A stretch of 64,000 bases of DNA from Lujinxingia vulgaris (GTDB taxonomy: Bacteria; Myxococcota_A; Bradymonadia; Bradymonadales; Bradymonadaceae), in NCBI RefSeq assembly GCF_007997005.1, contig NZ_VOSL01000143.1, positions 1 to 64,000 on the forward strand. Direction: 5' to 3'. Positions 1-7,679 of the stretch are shown here, piece by piece. The first letter of the stretch is position 1; each line of letters begins with the position of its first letter. The notes beneath the pieces are model-generated. The model ran no database searches. It was not told the DNA's origin and worked only from the letters and a program-made list of their open reading frames with translations. A program made the position numbers and the translations under genes.

Positions 1-917
1 GTGAGCTTGTGGCGATCGCTCGCGCCCGGGAGATGCTCCTGCATGTCGATGAAGAGGTCGGGCTTGTGGCCGATGTTCGCCGCATCATTGAGGCCACCCT
101 GGCGGTGGGGCGCGCCGAGCACGCCGACCTCTACCGGCTGCAACTTGCGGAGGCGCGACTCGAAGACATGCGCCGGGACGAAGAGGCGCGCCTGCGGGCG
201 GCAACGGGCCGCCTGGCCAACCTCCTCGGGGTCGGCATCGATGCGCTCGAGCTGCCGGAGACCACCGCCATCCTTGACTGGACCGTCGCGCTCCCCCCGC
301 GCGACGAGCTTGCCAGGACGATCGAAGCGAGCTCGCCGGTGCTGCTGCGCTTTGAGGCCGAGCGGGCCGAGGCGCGGGCTCAGGAGGAGCTGGTGGATCG
401 GCAACTTCGCCCCCCTCCGCAGATCATGGTCGGCTACGGCAACATGGCGCCGATGTACAGCCACGAAGACCCGCGTCATGACGTCTTTCAGGTGGGCTTT
501 TCGATCGCGCTACCCATCTGGGGAGGACGCTACGGCACTGAGGCCAGGCGCTGGCAGGCCGGCGCCGCGGCGGCCGAGGAGGCGCGCGCCGCGGCGCTGC
601 GCGATCTTCTCGCAGAGATGGAGTCGGCGCGCTCCCGCGCCACCCAGGCCAATGAGCGGGTGGAAGCCTACCGCGAGGAGCTCATGCCCATGGCCTCGCT
701 CGTGAGCGCCGAGGTGCTCACCGGCGTGGAGGTCGGTCAGCGCTCGGTCACCGACTACCTCGGTGCGGTGCGCGAGGAGTGGGATCTGCACGGCCGCTAC
801 CTCGAACTCAAAGCCGAGCGCGCCAACCAACTGATTGAACTTCAATACTTAAGCGCCGGTCAGCTCGCTGCTGAGAGCCCCTGGGCCTACCCGGCCACCC
901 TGCGAGGTCAACGATGA
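1..917 (+). CDS. TolC-family outer-membrane efflux protein (5' partial)
   Basis: C-terminal part (about 304 codons, reading from base 3) of an outer-membrane efflux channel of the TolC/CusC type; the start lies left of the window. The translation is long amphipathic helix rich in Ala, Arg and Glu (for example EARLRAATGRLANLLGV and ERAEARAQEELVDRQL), with the short strand-like stretch VFQVGFSIALPIWGGR that marks the second membrane-barrel repeat of this family. The stop codon TGA at 915-917 overlaps the ATG of the next gene by 4 nt, so the two are translationally coupled. The neighbours, a CusB-like adaptor and a CusA-like pump, make it the outer-membrane exit duct of a metal-efflux system. 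Family assignment is firm; metal specificity is inferred from the neighbours. Confidence 0.85.
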   Translation, partial: ELVAIARAREMLLHVDEEVGLVADVRRIIEATLAVGRAEHADLYRLQLAEARLEDMRRDEEARLRAATGRLANLLGVGIDALELPETTAILDWTVALPPRDELARTIEASSPVLLRFEAERAEARAQEELVDRQLRPPPQIMVGYGNMAPMYSHEDPRHDVFQVGFSIALPIWGGRYGTEARRWQAGAAAAEEARAAALRDLLAEMESARSRATQANERVEAYREELMPMASLVSAEVLTGVEVGQRSVTDYLGAVREEWDLHGRYLELKAERANQLIELQYLSAGQLAAESPWAYPATLRGQR

Positions 918-2434
918 ACACGACCACGACCTGCGGCGCATCGTCGCTGATCGTCTCCCTTTTTCTGGTGACTCTCTTGCTGCCCGCCTGCTCCGACGAG
1001 ACGTCGCACGACCACGAGGATAACGCGTCCTCGGAGGTCGCGGCCGACGATGCCCCGGCCGAAGAGTACGTCTGTCCGATGCACCCCCAGGTGCGTCAGG
1101 ATGGGCCGGGCACCTGCCCGATCTGCTTTATGGACCTTGTGCCCGGCGGCTCCTCCGGTGAGGAGGGCGACATCCCCTCGGTCCGCCTTTCCGAGGGGGC
1201 CCGAAACCTTGCGCGCGTTGAGAACGCCAGGGTGAAAGCCGGCCCGCTTGAGGATCGGCTGGAGGTCTTTGGTCGCATCGAGGTGAGCGAACAGGCTGAG
1301 GTCGATCTCAGCGCCTGGGTGGGCGGCCGCATCGAGCGACTCTACGTCAACGCCCGCGGTGAGACGGTCAAACGTGGCCAACGCATCGCCCGCATCTACA
1401 GCCCCGAGCTTCTGAGCGCGCAGCAGACCTTGATTCAGGCCCAACGCAACCTCGACGATGCGCGTAGCGTCGAGAGTCCCTCGCGCACGGCAGCGGCGCA
1501 GGCGTCGATGCGCGCTGTGCGCGATGAGCTTCGTCTACTCGGCATGGAGGCGCGCCAGATCGACGCGGTGCTTGCTGAGGGCGTCGCCCGCGAGACGGTC
1601 GACGTCTTTGCCCAGGCCAGCGGCACGGTGCGTGAGCGCCTGGTCTCGGTGGGCGACTATGTGACCACCGGCCAGCCCATTATCTCACTGGCCGCTCTCG
1701 ATACCGTGTGGGCCCAGCTGGAGATCTTCGAGCAGGACATCCCGCGTGTGGCCGTGGGCCAGCCGGTCGCAGTGACCGTGCCGGCGCTTGCGCGAACGCT
1801 GGAGGGTCGCGTCGACTTTCTCGCGCCCGAGATCGAACCCGAGCGGAGAGTGATGCTCGCGCGGGTGCCGCTGCCGAATGAGGGTGGCGAGCTTCGTCCG
1901 GGGATGTTTGTTGAGGCATCATTGGAGCGCCGCGTCGGCGATGAGGGGCTTCTCTCGTTGCCCTTCAGCGCGGTGTTGTGGACGGGGCCACGCTCGCTCG
2001 TTTACCAGCTCGACTCCGCGCTCGATCCGCCGGCCTATGTGCCGGTGCAGGTCGAGCTCGGTGAGCGCATCGGCGAGCGGGTGATTATTAAAGAGGGCCT
2101 CAAAGCCGGCGACGAAGTCGCCGCGCAGGGGGCGTTCCGCATCGACGCCTCGCTGCAAATCCGCGGTGGTCCCTCGATGATGAGCGAGCAGAACGCGCTC
2201 GAAGCGGTGGAGGTGGATGCGCAAGGCTCCCGCTTTGATCCCCCCATCGACCCGGCGCGCCTGCCCGACGGGGTCTGGTACTGCAATATGGGCACCACGC
2301 ACTACGCGCAGCATGAGCCCGGCGAGTGCCCGGTCTGCGGGATGTTCCTGGAAGAGAAGGGCGGCGGTGAAAACGACGCGGACGACACTCCCCACCAGGG
2401 CCACGATCACAGCGGGGGGGATCATGCACACTGA
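914..2434 (+). CDS. CusB-like periplasmic adaptor with two metal-binding cassettes
   Basis: Membrane-fusion protein (506 aa) linking an RND pump to the outer-membrane channel. The N-terminus is a lipoprotein signal ending in LLPAC. Residues about 52-76 form a heavy-metal-binding cassette, EYVCPMHPQV followed by CPICFMDL. The middle is the usual hairpin, lipoyl and beta-barrel region (GGRIERLYVNARGETVKRGQ, ASGTVRERLVSVGDYV). Unusually, a second cassette follows the barrel near residues 454-482 (VWYCNMGTTHYAQH, CPVCGMFLEEK) and the protein ends in a His-rich tail, GHDHSGGDHAH. It starts inside the stop of the upstream channel gene and its own stop overlaps the downstream pump gene by 11 nt. Cys/Met/His cassettes of this type are known from Cu/Ag adaptors; copper or silver is inferred, not shown. 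Confidence 0.9.
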   Translation: MNTTTTCGASSLIVSLFLVTLLLPACSDETSHDHEDNASSEVAADDAPAEEYVCPMHPQVRQDGPGTCPICFMDLVPGGSSGEEGDIPSVRLSEGARNLARVENARVKAGPLEDRLEVFGRIEVSEQAEVDLSAWVGGRIERLYVNARGETVKRGQRIARIYSPELLSAQQTLIQAQRNLDDARSVESPSRTAAAQASMRAVRDELRLLGMEARQIDAVLAEGVARETVDVFAQASGTVRERLVSVGDYVTTGQPIISLAALDTVWAQLEIFEQDIPRVAVGQPVAVTVPALARTLEGRVDFLAPEIEPERRVMLARVPLPNEGGELRPGMFVEASLERRVGDEGLLSLPFSAVLWTGPRSLVYQLDSALDPPAYVPVQVELGERIGERVIIKEGLKAGDEVAAQGAFRIDASLQIRGGPSMMSEQNALEAVEVDAQGSRFDPPIDPARLPDGVWYCNMGTTHYAQHEPGECPVCGMFLEEKGGGENDADDTPHQGHDHSGGDHAH

Positions 2435-5400
2435 GACATCCTCTCCCTCGTTCATCACACGGCTGATCGAAGGCGCGCTCAACCAGCGCCTGATGGTGGT
2501 CGTCTTCACCCTGGCTGCGATCGGCTGGGGCCTCTATGTCGCGCCAATGGATCTGGGCGCTGGCGAGCCCGGTGATCCGGTGCCCGTCGACGCCATCCCG
2601 GACCTTGGCGAGAACCAGCAGATCGTGTTCACGGAGTGGCCCGGGCGTTCGCCGCAGGATATCGAAGATCAGATCACCTACCCGCTCACCACCGCGCTGC
2701 TGGGCGTGCCGGGCGTGGAGACGATCCGCAGCACGAGCATGTTCGGGTTTTCTTCGATCTACGTGATCTTTGCAGAAGACGCCGAGTACTACTGGACGCG
2801 CGCGCGCCTGGTCGAGCGCCTCGCGAGTCTGCCGGGGGGGCTGCTCCCCGAGGGTGTCGCACCCCAGCTCGGACCCGACGCCACCGCGCTGGGGCAGGTC
2901 TTCTGGTACACGCTCGAAGGCCGCACCCCCGATGGGGAGCCCGCCGGCGGGTGGGGGCCCGAAGAGCTGCGTACTCTGCAGGACTTCACAGTGCGCTACG
3001 CGCTGGCCAGCGCCCCTGGCGTGGCTGAGGTGGCCTCGATCGGCGGGCACGTACGGGAGTACCAGGTCGAGGTCGATCCGGCCCGGCTTCGCGCCTACGA
3101 CGTTACGCTGGCTCAGGTGGCCGACGCGGTGCGCCAGTCCAACGCCGAGGTGGGTGCACGCACCACCGAGATCAACGGCGTCGAGTACCTGATCCGCGGG
3201 GTGGGCTACGTCGAATCTCTCGAAGATATCGCCCGCGCCCCGGTGGTCACTCGCGACGGGGTCACGGTGACCGTGGGTCAGGTCGCGCGCGTGACCACCG
3301 GTCCGGGCATACGCCGCGGCGCGCTCACGCGCAGCGGCGTGGAGGCGGTCGGCGGCGTGGTCACCGCCCGCTACGGCGCCAACCCCAAGCAGGTCATCGA
3401 CGAGGTCAAACAAGCCATCGACGAGGTCCAGCGCGCCTTGCCCTCCCGAACTCTGGAAGACGGCACCGTGAGCCAGGTCACTGTCGTGCCCTTTTATGAT
3501 CGCTCGGAGCTGATTGAGCGCACGCTCGGCACTCTCAGCCTGGCGCTCTACCAGCAGATCCTCATCACGGTGCTGGTGGTGATGCTCATCATGCTGCATC
3601 TGCGCGCGAGCCTGCTCGTCTCAGCGCTTCTGCCCCTGGCGGTGCTCATGACCTTTGTTGCCATGAAATACACCGGCGTCGACGCCAACGTGGTAGCGCT
3701 CGCCGGCATCGCGATCGCCATCGGCACGATGGTCGATATGGGCATCATCATGACGGAGAACATCGCGCAGCACCTTGATGAGGCCCCCGATGATGCGCCG
3801 CGCCTGGCGGTGATCGCCCGGGGAGCCACGGAGGTCGCGCCGGCCATTCTCACCGCGATCACCACGACCGTGGTGAGTTTTCTGCCGGTCTTTTTGCTCA
3901 CCGGGCAGGAGGGCAAGCTCTTTACCCCGCTGGCCTTCACCAAGACCTATGCGCTGGTGGCCAGCCTGATCATCGCGCTCTTCATCATTCCTACCGCCGC
4001 CAGCTGGGTGTTGGGTGCGCGCGCCCGCTCGCTTCGCTCGCGCCTCTTGCTGGGACTGGCGGCCACCGCCGGCGCCCTCGCGCTCACCTTCACGGTGCAT
4101 GCGGGCGTGGGCGTGGCCCTTCTGATCTCCAGCCTGGCCTGGGTCATCGACGATGTGCTGAACACTCGCGGCTTCTGGCAGGACACGCCTGCGCACACCT
4201 GGGGGCGGCGCGCCCTGCAATGGGTGGGGCTTGCGGCGGTCGTCATCGTTGTCACCTGGCTGCTCACCACCTCCTGGATGCCCCTGGGAGCCGGGCAGGG
4301 CCTTTCGGCCAACCTGCTCATTGTGGCGCTGGTCGTCGGTTTTGTGCTGGGGTCATTCTTTGTCTTTCGCATCCTCTACCCGACGCTCCTGCGCTGGGTG
4401 CTGGCCCATAAGGCGATCTTCTTGCCCGCCCCGGCGCTCGTTGTGGTGCTGGGCCTGACGATCTGGCTGGGCTTCTCGACGATCTTCGCCTGGATGCCGG
4501 ACGCCTTCCATAAGAGCGCCCCCGGCCAGTGGATGCACCACGCTTTCCCCGGCCTGGAGCGCGAGTTTATGCCGGATCTCGATGAGGGCACCTTCCTCTA
4601 CATGCCCTCGACCATGCCGCACGGCTCGTTGGGGGAGGCGCGCGACATGCTCGCCAGCCTCGATCTTCTCTTTGAGACGGTGCCCGAGGTAGAGGTCTCG
4701 GTGGGCAAACTCGGCCGCGCCGAGAGCGCGCTTGATCCGGCGCCGGTGGCGATGGTGGAGACGATCATTCAGTACAAGCCTGAATACGTGCTCGACGCGC
4801 AGGGCCGCAGGATGCGTTTTCAGGTTAACGCCGATGGCGAGTTTGTACGCGATGAGACCGGTGGACTGATCGAAGACCCGAGCGGACGCCCCTACCGCCA
4901 GTGGCGCGATACGATCCGCCGCCCTGAAGACATCTGGGATGAGCTCGTGGAGGTCGCACGACATATCCCCGGGCTCACCACCGCGCCGCTTTTGCAACCG
5001 ATCAGCACACGGCTTGTGATGCTGCAGAGCGGCATCCGTGCCCCAATGGCGGTGCGGCTGCAGGGAGAGAGCCTGGAGGATCTGGCGGACGCCGCCCTGC
5101 AGATTCAGACTCTGTTAAGGGAGCATCCCCTGGTCAACCAGGGGGCCGTCAACGCCGACCGACCCGTCGGAAAGCCCTACCTCATCATTGAGCCCGACCG
5201 AACTCGCCTGGAGCGCTACGGGGTGTCGATGGCGGCCTTTCAACAGGTGGTGGAGGCGTCGGTTGGAGGCATCAGCGCCGGCCAGACCGTGGAGGGGCGC
5301 GAGCGTTTTGAGATGCGTGTGCGTTATCCGCGCGAACTTCGCGATGATCCTGAGGCTATGGGTCGCATTTTGGTGCCCACGGCATCCGGTGCGCAGGTGC

Positions 5401-6305
5401 CGCTCAGCGAGCTCGCGACGGTGCGTTATGAGCGCGGCCCGGAGATGATCCGCAGCGAAAACTCCGCGCTGGTCGCCTACGTGATGTTCGATGCGGCCGA
5501 AGGCACCAGTGAGGTCAGCGTGGTCGAGAGCGTGCGTCAGACGATCGATCAGGCCATTGAGCGCGGCGAGCTCACGCTGGAGGAGGGCGTACGCCTGAGC
5601 TTTGCGGGAAGTTATGAGAACTCGCTTCGGGCCGAGGCGCGGCTGCGCATCCTCGTGCCGCTGATCCTGGTGATCATCGCGCTGCTCATCTACCTGCAGT
5701 TTCGTTCGTTGCTGACCTCGCTGATCATCTTCAGCGGGGTGGCCGTGGCCTTCGGGGGCGGGTTCCTGCTGATCTGGCTCTACGGCCAGCCCTGGTTTCT
5801 GGATGTGAGCCTCTTCGGCGTCTCCCTGCGAGAGATCTTCCAGATCGGCCCCATGAACCTGAGCGTGGCGGTCTGGGTGGGGTTCATCGCGCTCTTTGGC
5901 ATCGGCGCCGACGACGGCGTGGTCATGGCGACCTACCTCAAACAGCGCTTCGATGAGGGTAAGAGCGACACTATCGCGCAGGTGCGCGAGCGGGTGGTGG
6001 AGGCGGGGCTTCGCCGCATTCGCCCGTGTCTGATGACCACCGCGACCACCATTCTGGCGCTCCTTCCTGTGCTCACGAGCTACGGCACCGGCGCCGATGT
6101 GATGATTCCGATGGCGGTGCCGGCGGTGGGGGGCATGACGATCGCGCTCCTGACCCTCTTTGTCGTGCCCACGCTCTACTGCGCCGTTGAGGAGAGCAAA
6201 GTTCGCCTCAGCGAGGGGCGCCGCAGCGCTGACGGGCAGCCCTACGCCGAGGATGAGCCCTCCGAAGACGGGGCGATGTCCGCAGGAGAGAGTGAGGAGC
6301 GCTAA
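2424..6305 (+). CDS. CusA-like heavy-metal efflux RND pump
   Basis: Inner-membrane proton-driven RND pump of the heavy-metal subfamily, 1293 aa. The ATG at 2424 was chosen because it follows a G-rich ribosome binding site and lies just inside the adaptor gene; the open frame continues upstream without a good start. Family landmarks: TM1 followed by VDAIPDLGENQQIVFTEWPG, a TM4 proton-relay segment VDMGIIMTENIAQH near residue 436, the porter loop EGTFLYMPSTMP and VMLQSGIRAP (Met positions that match two of the three CusA metal-site Mets), and GADDGVVMATYLKQRF near residue 1161. It is about 250 residues longer than E. coli CusA (1047 aa): residues about 512-692 hold extra hydrophobic segments and a further ~50-residue insert follows ETIIQYKPE. 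Substrate (Cu/Ag) is inferred. Confidence 0.92.
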   Translation: MHTETSSPSFITRLIEGALNQRLMVVVFTLAAIGWGLYVAPMDLGAGEPGDPVPVDAIPDLGENQQIVFTEWPGRSPQDIEDQITYPLTTALLGVPGVETIRSTSMFGFSSIYVIFAEDAEYYWTRARLVERLASLPGGLLPEGVAPQLGPDATALGQVFWYTLEGRTPDGEPAGGWGPEELRTLQDFTVRYALASAPGVAEVASIGGHVREYQVEVDPARLRAYDVTLAQVADAVRQSNAEVGARTTEINGVEYLIRGVGYVESLEDIARAPVVTRDGVTVTVGQVARVTTGPGIRRGALTRSGVEAVGGVVTARYGANPKQVIDEVKQAIDEVQRALPSRTLEDGTVSQVTVVPFYDRSELIERTLGTLSLALYQQILITVLVVMLIMLHLRASLLVSALLPLAVLMTFVAMKYTGVDANVVALAGIAIAIGTMVDMGIIMTENIAQHLDEAPDDAPRLAVIARGATEVAPAILTAITTTVVSFLPVFLLTGQEGKLFTPLAFTKTYALVASLIIALFIIPTAASWVLGARARSLRSRLLLGLAATAGALALTFTVHAGVGVALLISSLAWVIDDVLNTRGFWQDTPAHTWGRRALQWVGLAAVVIVVTWLLTTSWMPLGAGQGLSANLLIVALVVGFVLGSFFVFRILYPTLLRWVLAHKAIFLPAPALVVVLGLTIWLGFSTIFAWMPDAFHKSAPGQWMHHAFPGLEREFMPDLDEGTFLYMPSTMPHGSLGEARDMLASLDLLFETVPEVEVSVGKLGRAESALDPAPVAMVETIIQYKPEYVLDAQGRRMRFQVNADGEFVRDETGGLIEDPSGRPYRQWRDTIRRPEDIWDELVEVARHIPGLTTAPLLQPISTRLVMLQSGIRAPMAVRLQGESLEDLADAALQIQTLLREHPLVNQGAVNADRPVGKPYLIIEPDRTRLERYGVSMAAFQQVVEASVGGISAGQTVEGRERFEMRVRYPRELRDDPEAMGRILVPTASGAQVPLSELATVRYERGPEMIRSENSALVAYVMFDAAEGTSEVSVVESVRQTIDQAIERGELTLEEGVRLSFAGSYENSLRAEARLRILVPLILVIIALLIYLQFRSLLTSLIIFSGVAVAFGGGFLLIWLYGQPWFLDVSLFGVSLREIFQIGPMNLSVAVWVGFIALFGIGADDGVVMATYLKQRFDEGKSDTIAQVRERVVEAGLRRIRPCLMTTATTILALLPVLTSYGTGADVMIPMAVPAVGGMTIALLTLFVVPTLYCAVEESKVRLSEGRRSADGQPYAEDEPSEDGAMSAGESEER

Positions 6306-6320
6306 GCCGCGCGGTACGAG

Positions 6321-6353
6321 GCCGACCCGCTGCGTTCAGCGCAGCGGGTCGGC
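6321..6353. terminator. Convergent hairpin between pump gene and fni
   Basis: Perfect 14-bp inverted repeat (GCCGACCCGCTGCG / CGCAGCGGGTCGGC) with a 5-nt loop, between the convergent pump gene and fni. Its right arm runs into the last codons and stop of fni (stop at 6336-6338). There is no T-tract on either side, so it is a U-less terminator-like stem or an RNA-end stabiliser rather than a classical intrinsic terminator. Confidence 0.6.
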
Positions 6354-7394
6354 CGCAAGCCAGCGCTCCAGGCGCGGGCCGATCATCCTGGGAGCCTGGC
6401 GAAGTTCCTCCACCGAGGAGGAACCGGTCAGCGCCATCGCGGTGCGCAGCGCGCTGAGACAGCGCGCGCCGAAGGCGCGGGCACCCGGGGCGCCCTCGTT
6501 GTAGCAGGCGCGCAGCCAGGGCAGCGCCATGCCCGCGATGTCTGCGCCCAGCGCGATGGCGCGGGCTGCATCGTAGCCGGAGCGCAGTCCGCCGGAGCCG
6601 ACCACCGTCATTCCGCGACGTTTTGCGTACACAATCGACGCGGCCGTCGGCACACCCCAGTCCCAGTAGAGCTCACCCAGGGTCTGCTGATCGGCCGGGG
6701 CGCGCATCGCCTCCACCCCGATCCAGGTGGTGCCGCCGGCGCCGGAGGTGTCGACGTGGGTGACGCCAATCTTCTGCAGGCGATCGAGGGTCCGTGGCGA
6801 GAGCCCGCAGCCGGTCTCTTTGGCGATGACGGGCACCGAGAGCTCGTCGACGAGGCGAGCGATGGCGTCGATGCAACCGCGAAAGTCGCGGTCACCCTCG
6901 GGCTGAATCAGCTCCTGCCCCGGGTTCAGATGCACGCAGAGGGCGTCGGCGCCGATGGCACCCACCAGGTCTTCGGCCTCGGCGGTGTTCATCTCGGCGG
7001 CTTGCACCGCCCCGATGTTGCCCAGGAGACAGATGTCGGGCGCAACGTCGCGCACCTGATAGGTAGCCGTCAGGTTGGGATTTCGGGCCATCGCTCGCTG
7101 GCTTCCCACACCGAACGCGAGGCCCAGCTCCTGGGCTACCATCGCCAGATCTTTGTTGATGCGCTCGGCCTCCGGCGCTCCGCCTGTCATTCCGGTGATC
7201 AACAGAGGCGCATCCAGGCGTTTGCCCGCAAACATCACGCTCAGATCCAGAGCGTCCACGTCGAGCTCCGGCAGCGAGTCATGAAAGAGCTCCACCGCGT
7301 CGAGCAGGTTGGTCTTGATGCGGGCCTCCACGTCCTGGTCGGCGCAAAGCTCAATATGATCGCGTTTTCGATCGGAGATATCCGGACTGCTCAT
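6336..7394 (-). CDS. fni: Type 2 isopentenyl-diphosphate delta-isomerase
   Basis: FMN-dependent isomerase interconverting isopentenyl and dimethylallyl diphosphate, 352 aa, a normal length. Visible family features: N-terminal RKRDHIELC, LLITGMTGG, GSQRAM, LCVHLNPGQELIQPEGDRDF, VIAKETGCGLS, VDTSGAGGTTW and the flavin phosphate loop VGSGGLRSGYD. Start at ATG 7394 (MSSPDISDRKRDHIEL), where homology begins and a purine-rich AGAGAG lies upstream; the frame is open a further 27 codons. Type 2 enzymes usually accompany the mevalonate pathway, but no other mevalonate gene is in the window. It is a single gene, convergent with the metal pump and divergent from the kinase at 7680. Confidence 0.95.
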   Translation of the reverse strand: MSSPDISDRKRDHIELCADQDVEARIKTNLLDAVELFHDSLPELDVDALDLSVMFAGKRLDAPLLITGMTGGAPEAERINKDLAMVAQELGLAFGVGSQRAMARNPNLTATYQVRDVAPDICLLGNIGAVQAAEMNTAEAEDLVGAIGADALCVHLNPGQELIQPEGDRDFRGCIDAIARLVDELSVPVIAKETGCGLSPRTLDRLQKIGVTHVDTSGAGGTTWIGVEAMRAPADQQTLGELYWDWGVPTAASIVYAKRRGMTVVGSGGLRSGYDAARAIALGADIAGMALPWLRACYNEGAPGARAFGARCLSALRTAMALTGSSSVEELRQAPRMIGPRLERWLAADPLR

Positions 7395-7527
7395 ACGTCG
7401 CTCTCTATGCTGAAGGAGGGGCAGGGGCCCGTGCCGCGGGCGCGCAGACAGGGCCGACAGGCGTATCGCGCCCAAACCTGCACCCCGGCCCCGGTGTTGT
7501 CCAGCGTCGCCGGAGCAAATGCTTCGA

Positions 7528-7557
7528 TTGACGCTTTGCGAGCCCCCTCCCTATACT
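7528..7557 (+). promoter_or_regulatory. Candidate sigma-70 promoter for the PEGA kinase
   Basis: TTGACG (7528-7533), 18-bp spacer, TATACT (7552-7557). It sits in the divergent region between fni and the first PEGA kinase and would give a leader of about 115 nt before the TTG start at 7680. A close match in an otherwise GC-rich stretch. Confidence 0.5.
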
Positions 7558-7679
7558 CCGGCACCGATCTTGGCGCGATTTTCCACCGCGCCGATCGCCT
7601 CTCGAAGCTCCGCTCTTCGCCCGCGAATCATGCGGGCCGCCCCCTCCGGACGTTGTCACGCCGCGCGCAGGTCCTCGCT

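Noticed and set aside
2100-3599. 499-codon minus-strand frame opposite the pump gene
   Set aside because: Shadow of a conserved RND pump; no motif.
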